64,000 bases of DNA. Source: Chrysaora quinquecirrha (lineage: Eukaryota; Cnidaria; Scyphozoa; Semaeostomeae; Pelagiidae). The translations under genes and the position numbers were made by a program. The DNA is taken from positions 227,957 through 291,956 of the forward strand of contig JACTAT010000111.1 of the NCBI GenBank assembly GCA_014526335.1, given 5' to 3'. Numbering within the stretch: position 1 is the stretch's first letter; every line of letters starts with the position of its first letter. Shown piece by piece: positions 39,755 through 51,032 of the stretch. The notes below the pieces were generated by a model. That model had not been told where the DNA came from. It did no database searches and saw only the letters and a program-made list of their open reading frames with translations.

Positions 39755-42700
39755 GACAGGGAAATTACTGTAACCATCTAGCAAACTGGGAAACCGAAAA
39801 TTTTATTGTTGCTATTACTTAACTACACTATTGCGGATATTTTGGCACTTGGGACATTTTTTGGTAATTACCGGAAGTCACGTGATCGATGACGTATGTA
39901 GTTGCCGGTCAGTAAAAAATCAAAGTCAAGATATTTCAAATTTCAGTATACCATATGAAAGAGCGTCAAAAATGCAGCAAAATATTATAAGACATGCCTT
40001 GCATTTGAGCTACAGATACAAAGTTATGCACAGTTAAAAATGTGCTCCTCCGCAGAGGCTCAAATTTTTTGAGCTTTCAAAATTCATTCTGTCATCGGTC
40101 TGAAGCAAAACTACTGTCTTTTACATTTTGTTGAGGTATCACGGATGTGTAAAAGGTCCGAAACGATCAGAAAAACTTAGATTCATAGTGATAATTGTCA
40201 ATCAGACGTTCTTCTTACCTACTGAACAAGGCCAAAAGCATGCGACGTTGAGTTCATGTGCTTTTCCGATGATACTTAGGTAATGCAATGTGCACCTGTC
40301 CAATTTCAACTTTTACCATAACTACTCTTATTTAAGGTACATAGTAGTTATGAGAAGTCAATCAGTTCTTATCCCTCAAGCAAGCTGAAACTTTGCAACT
40401 ATGTGCTGCTCTTATGATTCTTTAAGCGCTATACGCCTTTCTAAATTCAACTTAAAAACCCAATTATTACCCAATCGGATTTATATGGGGTACGAAAATG
40501 TCAGAAGAACTCAGATTCACGTGATAGATGGTCAATAAAACGTTCTTTTTATCCAAGGATAATCTATTTTCAAGGACAAAAACAACTCAATGCGAAGCAA
40601 TAGTCAAGAAATCAGGTCCTAAAAGGCCTGTTTCTATTTCAAAAAAAGTGTCAGTTATTTCATATACTGGTCGTCAAGTTGTAGCTCAGAAGAAACCTTC
40701 CAGGACTAATTATAGTCCGCTATTACTTAAGAACGTTGTCATTTTTTGAAGCGTATAAAGCGGAGCGCTTGCCGATAACGGCTGGTTTACATTTGGGCAC
40801 AGTGCACCGTTGGTCTGAACTTCCGACGCTTGGAAGAGCGCTTAAAGCTGACTCAATTGCGCATTGTCAGATCTTGGCACTACGTCCGCGCTTTCGAAAA
40901 TGCTGAAATAGAAAGCAGGTATATTTCAAAGGTACGAGTTTCGGCTGATAATTCAGCGCAATTTTGAAATCTCCCAAATCTGTCGTCCTTGAAAGATGAA
41001 CATAGTTTGAAGCTGGCAAAAAGAATGGAAAATGTATTCACCGAGCATGATGACAAACCAATTCATAGCGAAGCAAAGAGATAAGGGCCGATTAACGTGA
41101 TTGCTTTTTGTTCCCAGTGAAAATGGTCTAATTCCGCGAGAAACCGTATACTATCATCGAAAGAAACACCGGTAAAGAATGTGTTAGAGTTCATAACAAC
41201 AACCTCGGAAAAGCTGAAGATCAAGTCAATTAATACTGTAAGAAGCGCTAAATTTGCTAAACTTAGAAATGGACTTCGAATTTTTTGACCGTGAAGATAA
41301 AAAGTTGTTCGTAAAGTAAGACTTGGGGATTGCTGTTCGCCTATTTAATATACCTAATCTGATTGAAAAAATACACAATAATTCTCCAAAAAGGAACGCT
41401 AACGTTGAAACTGGCTGCTATCTGCTTCACGATTCAGCCTGCTATGCTTGGTGCTCAGGTTCGGGTATGTGGTTTTATGTAAAAGCTTTATTAGGACGAA
41501 TTGCTTTCATATATGTAATTATTGTACGGGAACGTCAACCTGTTTTCCGACCATGCTGTTCGATAGTCACTCAGTCTCTATTATCAGGATCCACAGAGCT
41601 CCATTGGCTTCATCAGATTAAATAGTTCAAGCATACACAACATTAATTACTATGTTAGGGAAGTGCGAAACGGTCTATATTCAATTTCAAGAAACTGACG
41701 TTGCATTTGGTATGGAATGTAAATGGCAAACGTGAAAGTAGAACAACAAGAAGAGAGATACAACCAAATAAAGGAGCAGATGATGTCAATGGCGCTTCTA
41801 ATTAAACAGCGAAAGAACATTATCATGAACCGCAGGGCATCTTTTAAGGAATTATGAATAGTGGGCCAATCCAACAGGAGAGCTGGATTCCCTAAGAAAA
41901 AAGTAAGGTCTGCAATCAAGACTATATCAAGAAATGAATGGCTGGTAAACACCTTTTCCGACCATGAAGCAAACATATAATGAGAAACATGTGCCAAAGG
42001 TGCACTTCCCAAGGAGAGTATGGGGACATACTCCCTCGAAAAATTTTGGAATTTTATGTGTCTAGAGTCGCCCTGGTTGGATTTCCGTGACTGAAATATG
42101 CTATAGTTACAAAATGATTCTATTTCACCAACTTAGAAAGGGCCCAATCTAGTGGGCCAAAAGCCACAAATTTTGCTCTTTTTACTGGGCAAGGAAAAGG
42201 GCCCACTGGGCCAATGGCCCAGTAGTTACAATGTTCAAAGATGCCCTGCATGAACGCAACTTAGTGAGTGATACCAGTGCGTTTTCTAACAATTCATTCT
42301 CATATTCTGCTATTCTTCATTGCAAAAGATCTCGCAATGGAGCTGCAGTGGAGACTTGCACAACTAGTCATTTTATACCACGCTTTACCGCGCTTGATAA
42401 AATTCAGGGTTGAGCTACAAGTTCTAGACGCATGATGTACAGTATGTTGACCTTGAAAATACTGGTAAAGAATTATGGTCGCAAGAAAAAATACGTAAAG
42501 AATCATACAGTACAAACGATAGAAGTAGAGTAGCTTCATAAAGTGTCTAAACCCTCTAAAGGCAACACATAAACGCAAAGTCGAACGCGATCTCCCAAAG
42601 CTTCTCAAGGGGTAAGAACTTTTGATTATTGTAAGTCGTTGAAATTGGACAGGCGTACATTGCATTACCTAAGTATCATCGGAAAAGCACATGAACTCAA

Positions 42701-43193
42701 CGTCAAAAGCTTTTGGCCTTGTTCAGTAGGTAAGAAGAACGTCTGATTGACAATTATCACTATGAATCTAAGTTTTTCTGATCGTTTCGGACCTTTTACA
42801 CATCCGTGATACCTCAACAAAATGTAAAAGACAGTAGTTTTGCTTCAGACCGATGACAGAATGAATTTTGAAAGCTCAAAAAATTTGAGCCTCTGCGGAG
42901 GAGCACATTTTTAACTGTGCATAACTTTGAATCCGTAGCTCAATTGCAAGGCATGTCTTATAATATTTTGCTGCATTTTTTACGCTCTTTCATATGGTAT
43001 ACTGAAATTTGAAATATCTTGACTTTGATTTTTTACTGACCGGCAACTACATACGTCATCGATCACGTGACTTCCGGTAATTACCAAAAAATGTCCCAAG
43101 TGCCAAAATATCCGCAATAGTGTAGTTAAGTAATAGCAACAATAAAATTTTCGGTTTCCCAGTTTGCTAGATGGTTACAGTAATTTCCCTGTC
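39755..43193. mobile_element. 3.4 kb element with 556-bp terminal inverted repeats
   Basis: The left arm 39755-40310 and right arm 42638-43193 are near-perfect inverted copies of equal length. Terminal GACAGGGAAATTACTG...CAGTAATTTCCCTGTC is flanked by TA at 39753-39754 and 43194-43195. The core (40311-42637) holds a diverged extra copy of an inner arm segment at about 40490-40550 and short frames (40528-40749, 41323-41625) that match no family I recognise. No transposase signature is visible. It interrupts a TTAG array. Confidence 0.85.
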
Positions 43194-43505
43194 TATATAG
43201 TTAGTTTGTTAGTTAGCTACCTAGTTACTCAGTTAGTTAGTTCGTTAATAAGTTGGTTAGTTAATTAGCTAGTTGGTTAGTTAGTTAGTTAGTAAGCTAG
43301 TTAGTTAGTCAGTCAATTAATTAGTCTGCCAGTTAGTTCGTCAGTCAGTCAGTCATTTAGTTAGTTAATTAATCAGTCATGCAGCTAGTTACTCAGTTAG
43401 TAAGTTAGTTAGCCAGTTACTTAGTAAGTCAGTTAGTTAGATAGAGAACTATTCAGTCAACAAGTTTATTAGTTAGTTTGTTTGCTAGTCAGTTAGTTAC
43501 TTGTT
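43194..43505 (+). repeat. TTAG tetranucleotide array, right part
   Basis: Continuation of the array at 39440-39754 on the far side of the 3.4 kb element. Confidence 0.85.
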
Positions 43506-44049
43506 GTCTTCGGTTGATGAGATTCTTTACTGTCCTGAAATTTTGCACCAATGCGCGACAGATGTCAGGACAATTGCTGTTGAAAATGTCTGCTCTGTGA
43601 AGCAACCAAAAAACCATGGACTTTTTCTTGACCGTAAATTGAGTTGAAAATTGCTCCCAGGAAACAGACTAATACTGCTTTGTTTTACTAAATCAGTTAA
43701 GCAAATGCTGCGTTTTGATTTTTTTTTTTTGATTGGTCAATCCAGTAATTCGAATTGATTTGATTGGTTGAAATTCAAACTGAGAAACGAAGAAGCATGC
43801 AGTAAGAGAATTCGAAACAACTTCGATACAGACAGTTCCTGTTTTTATTTGAAATTCAAATAAGAATTACAACTTATTTCACTTTAGTATTTTGTTTGAT
43901 AAAACTAGTTTTCAAGCAGCTATGGTATAAGGAAACCTTTTTATCTTATGTGTTAATTGAATCTTACGATACAAATTTCAATTACAGCACGAAAAAACGA
44001 ATTTGAAAGATACTGCACGAAAGTTTCAGACAGAGTTTCGGGCAGCATA
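43506..44049. other. Intergenic stretch without recognised gene
   Basis: AT-rich unique-looking sequence between the TTAG array and the AGGTCA array. Short Arg-rich frames near 43957-44172 on both strands do not resemble a protein family. Confidence 0.4.
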
Positions 44050-44870
44050 AGCAGAGTTAGAGGTCGAAAGTCTCGAATAATGCGCGGAAGGTTAAGGAAG
44101 ACAAGGGTCAAACGAAAGAGGAGGTCGAACGCAAGGCTAGGAAAGGTCGAAACCGGTAAAGTAAAGTCATAAAAGGTCAATAAATAGGGTCATAAGGTCA
44201 CATAATATTGAGAAGGATCAAAAAAAATGTTGAAGGGTCAAGAAAGGCATTGTAAGACAATGTCCAGAAAGGCAACGGGTTTCGTCACGAAGTGAAAGAA
44301 GTTCTGAAAGTTCCACTCTGAAAAAGTCAAATAAGGTCGAATGATATCCGGTATAAGGAAACGTAGGACTAATGGAAAAATAATCTTATCATGAATGTTA
44401 TCAAGGAATTTCAAAGGCGATAAGTACCAAAAAGGTCAGGAAAGAGGACACAAGGTCACGATAAGGTCACTCGAAGTCATTTAAGAGCTTAAATTGATGA
44501 AAGGTAAAAAAGGTCAGGTACGATGGTCATGAAAAAATCACTCAAAGCATTTAATGAACACAAAAGTCATGAATGGTCACGAAGGTCAATGGTCATGAAC
44601 AAATCGCTTAAAGTCTTCTATGAACACAAAGGTCATGAAGGTCATAAAAGGTCATGAAAGGTCAAAAATGGTCAGGTACGATCATAAATGGTCATGAAAA
44701 AAACAGTCAAACCTTTATGAAGACAAAGGTCATGAAGGTCATAAAAGGTCAAAAAGGTCAGGTACGGCCGGTCATGAACAAATCAGTCAAAGCCGTTTGT
44801 AAACACAGAGTTCATGAAAGGTCACGAAAGGTCAAAAAGGTCAGGAACGGCCATAAAAAGGCCATGTTGG
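44050..44870 (+). repeat. AGGTCA-rich minisatellite
   Basis: Irregular 8-10 bp units AAAGGTCATG, AAGGTCATAA and AAAAGGTCAGG. I count about 18 exact AGGTCA hexamers, most in direct orientation, becoming regular after 44570. It lies between the 5' end of the mannosidase gene and the 3' end of eIF1A. Confidence 0.85.
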
Positions 44871-45149
44871 AATTCTGATACAAAATAAACTTGTTTCTTC
44901 TACTTTTTATGAATTGTGAAAATTTTATATTTTCTTAAGAGACTGTGGGAAAAGTTCTAATCTGTGACGAAATAACAGCATGTTTGCGTTTCTGTACAGA
45001 AGCAACAAATACACTAAATACATAAATAAACAAAACGACATTAGTCCAGTTACTCAGATAAACATTCGCCCAATGACAAGTCCTGTTCGCTTCAACCAAG
45101 CCAAAGCATTTTAGATAGACTATTAAGTATTCAATATTAGATGGTTTCT

Positions 45150-48100
45150 TTATATCTAAAAAAGAAAATAATGATAATAACATTTGATTGACAACCCAAG
45201 CCATGCAGAAAATTACAGCGAGGTTTGTTTTAAAATAATTGGCAAAGCAAGATCTTTGTTCCATTTTGGAGTTTTGAAATTTTTCCTCGAATGGAAATGC
45301 TTGGTTCTCTTGTGAATGAAAACATTTCAAAAGTCTTACACATATACTTACCCCATCAATGTTGTCACCGTCTTCATCATCTGAATCATCACCATATTGA
45401 AATTCGATTCCTTCGTTGGCATCTTCAGTGCCAGCACCCTCATTAACTTTAACTGAAAATATAAAAAATTTCTTAACTAATTCGTTGGACTTAAGCATTT
45501 GATTCAAAGTATGATTTTGACGTCGTTTTCGTTGTCCTGAATTATTGAATTAGTCAGCTTCTGCTTTAGCATTTTTTACGCTTTTGTCTTTTTCGATTTC
45601 ATTTCTTCCATAATATTAGGCTGTCTTTGTTTTATCGCGGTATGCGTATACACATCGTAGCGTTACTCAGGTTCATTGGAATAAACCTTTTCAACTAAGG
45701 GCCTCGTTTTCAAAAATTTTTTAAATTGTGTCACCGAAGCATTTTGACATCAGATTCGAATTCAACACCTTCGTTTTAGTGTTTGGGTAAATTTTTACGC
45801 TTCTAGTCCTTACGATGTTGATTTTATAGCGATTAAAAGTTAGAAAAGTTACAAGGGACTTGACCGTGAAAAATGACTGAGGGTGTAAAATTTCACCCCG
45901 TGCGATTTTTCACAGTCAAATCCTTTATAGATTTTCAAACTTTTCGTCGCTATAAAATCTACATCATAAGGACAAGAAGCGTAAAAATTTGCTTCAACAC
46001 TAAAATGAAGGTGCTGAATCTGAATCTGGGGTCAAAATTTTCGTGCGAACAAATTTCCGTAAATTTTGAAAACGAGGCTCTTGGTTGAAAAGTTGTATTT
46101 ATTGCAACTAAGATGCTTGTTGTTTAATCCAGGGCGTTTTAGGGAAATTGACTGGTAACGAATCAATTTCTTTTTAGGAAAAGAGACAAAAGACAAGTGT
46201 TCACAACAATAGAAGAGAAGGGAGCTTCGAAAATGCCCCCTATTAGTTAGAAAGCAAAATAATATAAGAGAAGGGAGCTTCGAAAATGCCCCCCATTAGT
46301 TAGAAAGTTAAGAGAGGCCCTAAAGGTAACAGGTTTTCCCGTTTGAAAAATTTAAGTCTGAATTTAGCATAGATAAATGATATATTTACCGTTTTCAGGC
46401 AACTCTCCATAAGCTTTCAAATTCCTTGCTTCATCTGCAGTATATTTCAGAATCACATCAGCTTTAGAATCCTGAATAACAACCGTTGTAGCAACAATTA
46501 CCAAAATTTGAGTGTTGAAAGCGTTGAGACATAAAGAAGTTGAAATGAATGAATGAATGAATGAATGAATGAATGAATGAATGAATTATTTGAGTCTTCA
46601 TTGATTTCGTTCATTTCATTTCGCAACAGATCTGGTCCACAGCCTGTTTCCCTCTTATTTTGCACCAAACTTTTTCACGATCTTTGCTCATAATCAACAT
46701 GTTACCCCCAGGCGGGGCGGGGGGAGATTCACTAAGTTTTGGATAGGGACGTGCCACCGAAGAAACAAAATGCCTGTACGAAATTCCAAAAAATGTATAC
46801 CCAAAATTATACCACAATATTACCTCATACAATACTTTACATGCTACACATTTTTTTATAAGGAACACTTTTATAAGGAACTTGAGGCTGAAAATTCCCA
46901 ACAAATTAAGGAACTTTAAGGAACTGCCGAGGCTCGGATGAAAAACTAAGAATAATTTTTTTCAAGAAAAAGACGATTTGTGCAAAAAAAAGAATAACAA
47001 TGTATTTCCCATCGTTCTTTCAAAAATGACTCCATTTAAAGTTAGAAAATGAAGCAAGTTTACATGAATTTGCTCCAAAAATTAGTATTCAAACATATCT
47101 CACGAAAAGGAACAGCGAACAGCAAAAGGAACTTCAGCCTCATTTTATTGAAAAATTAAGGAACTCCAGCCTCAACTCAGAGTTAAGGTTCCTTATAAAA
47201 ACGTGTAAAATGTTCTGTAATATTTCAGCTCAAATCAAACCTCACCCAGTGAAAGTGATATTGATACCCCTATAAAGATCAATTTTCAGAAAAAAAGACC
47301 CATATTTATACCAAAATCATGAAAAACGATAATCTTTTGGGTGACACATCACCAGTGCCCAAAATACACCAAGACCCCCCAAGGGATAAGAAATCAAAGG
47401 AAGATTGAAAAAATTAACTGTAGTTTACCTGATAGTCCCGGAGACCTAGAAGAATGATATCACCAGTATTGATCCACACCTACAGAAGAAACATTAAAAG
47501 ACATGTTTAGGTAGTTTTATGTACTTTTATGTAGCAAGGGTAGCCAAGATAAGCTTGAAAAATAAATGAAAGAGCTTTGCGACTAGCGTGCTCTGATTAC
47601 ACGTCCTCCTACGAAACGTTACTTGCAAGATCTAGAGAAACTACTGTCCATGTCCAATCCATAAGACTTCTAGTGTATGAAGTCTAAAAGCTCTTAATAA
47701 TATTAACCCAGCATTTATGAAAAGCTATTTTTCACCAAAGCAAGTAGATCACAACCTCCGTAAAAGAAATATCCTTGAAATTCCGAAAGTCAGGACTACA
47801 AGCTATGGAATCAAATCACTAAGTTTCCAAGGACCAAAAATCTGGAACGCCCTTCCGGATGAAATAACATCAGCTTGAAACCCAAGGCAATTTAAAAACT
47901 TGCTAAAACGTGGTTTCTTAGTAACAAATGCGCTTGCTCCTTTTGCAACATTTAATGATCTAATGCAATCTCTGGAGTTGCTTCATGTTAGTGTAAATTA
48001 GTGTCACATCACTATTGTCAAAATTAACATTACATAAATCATAGAATAGAAATAGAATAGAATAGGTGTTTGGCAAGTCATTCACAGGTTTTTCAATCTG

Positions 48101-50758
48101 ACGACATCGTCACCAAAAGGCCGGTCCTGTATAGACAATGAGTTCATTTTCTTGGACCCTTCAATACACACTTTCAACTAAGAGCCTCATACTCACAAAC
48201 ATTGAAAATTAAGTCATACAGAAATTTCGACCTCAGATTCTAATTCAGCACCTTCATTTTAGTGTTGACGCAAAGTTTTATGCTTCTAGTCCTTACGATA
48301 TTGATTTTATGGGTGCTTTAAGTTTTAAAAGGATTTCACGGTGGATTAATTAAAATTTTATAGGAATTTGACCGTGAATAATGGCTAGGGGTGAAATTCT
48401 ACACCCTCAGTCTTTTTCCAGGGTCCAATCTCTTATAAGGCCCCAGTTACACTATGCCAGCAAGCCTCGTCGAACCTTGAATTTCGTATCAGATCAGGCT
48501 TTCAGTTACACTATGACGACCCAATCCGGCAAATCGTCTTGAAAATCATGGCACTCTGGAGGTGATATGAAAATCAAGACACAATGCGGCGGCACAGTGT
48601 AATCATGCCAATCCGATATATGACGCTCTGAAACCTTGTTTTCCTATTGTTTCACAAAAGAAATGCGATGCAAATCTGCAAAGGAGCTGCCATGGTGTCT
48701 CAGTGTAACTGCAGTGATCGCCACAGAAATCATGGCGCTGCGCTCATGTTACTGCTTGGCAAAATCTTATGACGGCACAAAAACCAAAACGCAACGATAT
48801 CATGCCGGCATAGTGTAACAGGGGCCTAAATTTTCAAACTATAAATCGTAGAATCAACATCGTGAGGATTAGAAGCATAAAAATTGCCTCAACACTAAAA
48901 CGAAGGTGCTGGATTCGATTCTTAAGTCGAAATGTCTCGATGACTTAATTTTCAATTTGTTTTGAAAACGAGGCCCTTAGTTGAAAAGGTGTATCAATTC
49001 TATTGGTATTCTTGCTGTATCTCGCCAGCTGATTATGTTCAAAATGCAGAACCAAACCAGCTTCATTATTTTAGATTGGTGCATTTAAAATTTACAAACA
49101 GTAGAGCATTATTTAGAATAAATGATTTAATACCTTTTTTCGAAGTTTTCCTCTAATATGACACAACCGTTTAGCTCCATCAAAGCAAAATGCTTCCAGC
49201 CTTCCATTTCCCAGCATTTTCAACACTTGAGCATATTCTAAATAAACAATATTTTGCATCACATGTCAGAAACAAAAAACTTTGTACAAACAAATCCAAT
49301 GCATGCTAAGGCTAATCATATTCTTTGAGCAAACAACATTTCAAAATTGCACGAAACAGTAGAAACCTTCTTGCACATAAATATTTTTCTATAACCTAGT
49401 TTAGTGTACCTTGTTTAACATCCCTTCCAAAGGAGGGCAGAGTGAGTAGTTTAGTCATCCATCTGGAAAGTCACCCATCCAGATGCTGACCTCAGGCGGC
49501 CAAGCTTAACTTCAGTTGTTTAACGAGAACTTCTTGAGAAGCTTGGCCACTCACTCCACATAGGAATATTTTTCAAGCAAAGTATGTTATGAACAGGGTA
49601 TTATCTATTGTTCCCTGACTCCAAGGACAATTTTAATGGTAGGGTAGTCCATATCTGATGGAGAGTATGTTATAAGGGAGTTATGCTATAACCAGATTAA
49701 ACTGTATATGAGCAAATTTGTACCTTGGCCATCTTCTTTGAAAACTAATTCACGTTTTTCAGTTTCATTTTCATTCTTTCCTCTTCTTCTGTTTTTACCT
49801 CCCTTTCCTACACAAGGGCAAAGATTTGCATGGCTAAATAAAATGTAACTTAACAGAAACCTTTGCCTGATAAATGATGGTGTAAATACTTGGCACTTAT
49901 TTCCATTATATGTCAAATGAAAAGTATGCAATAGAAAACTTTTAATTGAATCACATTAGAACCACTTAAATACCAGGAGTTTTGGGGCAGCAGCTCCTAA
50001 TATAGTCAAAAAACATGCTGAACTTAAGTAATCAATATCTATTTTTTCTCCTAATGTTATATTTGGTGGTCACCTGGTATCAGTCCAAAATTTAAATGTT
50101 GTAAGATTGGAATATGTGTGTTGTGCACTGAATGCTATTGCTCTTGAAACGCTTTCTAGACAAGTCGGCCCGCTGTAAAGTCGGCCCACTACCAAGTCTG
50201 CCCACCCCTATCGGCCCCATGGACAAGTCCGCCCACTGCATGTCAGCCAATGACGTTATTTACAAGTTATTTGGTCCCGTGCTGGGATATTGGGGGCTAT
50301 CACCCCCAAACGCCTGCTTTAACAGTGCACATGTTTCAAATTTATTACATTCTAGTCATTTGTCAGTCGGCCGACTTGCCCTTATCTTAGACACTTTCTG
50401 AGACAAGCTAGGTAAGAAGCTATAGCTAAGCTATCAGGGTCATTCCAGCAGAACATTGGGGGCTTTGAGGGTGGGAAGTTGTGTGATAGCACCCTTGAAA
50501 AAGTTCGAGCTCACATATTTTGGTATAACATGTTCACTTTGAAGATGAAAACTTGCTTACTTCAGCAAACTGAAACTGGCCTCGCTTAAAACGTCGCAAC
50601 ATGATAAGAAGCAGAAGCGGGCCTAGCCATCTGCCAGTCCTCCAAAAACGTCACAAAACCACCAATTCCTCGAGCATATAAACATCAAATGATTGAAGAT
50701 AAACTACTTCGACATTATTGAGTTTCGTAAATAATATTTACCTTTATTTTTCGGCATT
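45150..50758 (-). CDS. EIF1A: Translation initiation factor eIF1A, complete, 147 aa
   Basis: Small OB-fold initiation factor that promotes 43S assembly and scanning on the 40S ribosome. Coding exons, minus strand: 50758-50743 (MPKNK), 49807-49724, 49237-49134, 47479-47429, 46471-46390, 45452-45352, 45155-45150. The phases join and total 444 nt. The basic N-terminal tail is [20 protein letters not shown]. The OB-fold includes [39 protein letters not shown], and [20 protein letters not shown], followed by the helix [18 protein letters not shown]. The acidic C-terminal tail ends in GDNIDG plus an Ile, like the DIDDI end of the animal protein. The final coding exon carries only ATA-TAA, placed by the phase-0 donor at 45351 and an acceptor with a T-rich tract at 45156. 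It lies head-to-head with the prefoldin 3 gene. Confidence 0.95.
45684..46095. mobile_element. TA-flanked foldback element, CACCTTTTCAACTAAG family, copy 2
   Basis: Ends AACCTTTTCAACTAAGGGCC and CTTGGTTGAAAAGTTG with TA at 45682-45683 and 46096-46097. It is nearly fully self-complementary, like 33302-33711. It lies in eIF1A intron 5. Confidence 0.8.
46205..46315 (+). repeat. Direct duplication of about 56 bp
   Basis: GAGAAGGGAGCTTCGAAAAT followed by GCCCC-ATTAGTTAGAAAG appears twice in a row, at about 46211 and 46267, in eIF1A intron 5. Confidence 0.7.
46544..46586 (+). repeat. AATG microsatellite
   Basis: About eleven uninterrupted AATG units in eIF1A intron 4. Confidence 0.9.
46715..47385. 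mobile_element. CCCGGGGG-related element with nested TATAAGGAAC element
   Basis: The left part GGGACGTGCCACCGAAG and the right part ATCACCAGTGCCCAAAAT plus GACCCCCCAAGGG match the arms of 9367-9957. The ends are approximate. A TA-flanked element fills 46847-47205. Confidence 0.55.
46847..47205. mobile_element. TA-flanked miniature element, TATAAGGAAC family (copy 4)
   Basis: Ends CACATTTTTTTATAAGGAAC and GTTCCTTATAAAAACGTG with TA at 46845-46846 and 47206-47207. Closest to 1630-1997 (shared GGAACTGCCGAGGCTCGGAT-like block). It lies in eIF1A intron 4. Confidence 0.8.
47590..47945 (+). pseudogene. LINE reverse transcriptase extreme C-terminal tail, decayed
   Basis: With stops, the plus strand reads [78 protein letters not shown] and FKNLLKR. 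This is the familiar last segment of many non-LTR retrotransposon ORF2 proteins. At least two in-frame stops are visible. It sits in eIF1A intron 3, in the opposite orientation to the gene, and is followed by a short TAGAATAGAA run. Confidence 0.75.
48167..48991. mobile_element. TA-flanked foldback element, CACCTTTTCAACTAAG family, copy 3, interrupted
   Basis: Ends CACACTTTCAACTAAGAGCC and CCTTAGTTGAAAAGGTG with TA at 48165-48166 and 48992-48993. It is split by a 388-bp element at 48439-48826. Without the insert the host is about 434 bp, close to the other copies. Confidence 0.85.
48439..48826. mobile_element. Nested GGCCCCAGTTACACTATGCC element, TAA duplication
   Basis: Ends GGCCCCAGTTACACTATGCC and GGCATAGTGTAACAGGGGCC with TAA at 48436-48438 and 48827-48829. 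A relative lies at 14156-14559. It is younger than the element it splits. Confidence 0.85.
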
Positions 50759-51032
50759 TTGGCACTTCTTTTTCGGAGACAATGTTAGACTCAAAAAGCA
50801 CACTGTAAAAAGACAGGGCAAGTTTTTTTCCGGAAAATTGCAGGGAAAATTGCATCGCAATTTCACAGCCTCAATTTGAGATAGTCAGCCTCTCTTAAGT
50901 ACAACGTGAGGAAGGGACGCTACATGAAATTATCATGCTTCAAATTTAGAATTGCATTGTTAGTAGTATCATTTCAAACGGTTCTCCTATCTAGCTTAAG
51001 TGCATGTTACTGTATGAGTAGATTCTTTCAAA
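50759..51032. promoter_or_regulatory. Bidirectional promoter region between eIF1A and prefoldin 3
   Basis: Only 274 bp separate the start codons of two divergently transcribed housekeeping genes, so both core promoters and both leaders must lie in this stretch, unless an upstream non-coding exon exists. I see no clear TATA box. The stretch is free of the inverted-repeat elements and satellites that fill the surrounding introns. Confidence 0.6.

Noticed and set aside
41323..42012. Possible transposase frames inside the 3.4 kb element
   Set aside because: No catalytic motif or known family pattern could be seen on either strand, so they are mentioned only as unassigned frames.
46611..46904. 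Minus-strand frame containing [12 protein letters not shown], similar to part of eIF1A
   Set aside because: The real eIF1A exons for that region (49237-49134 and 47479-47429) are complete and in phase, and the resemblance is short.
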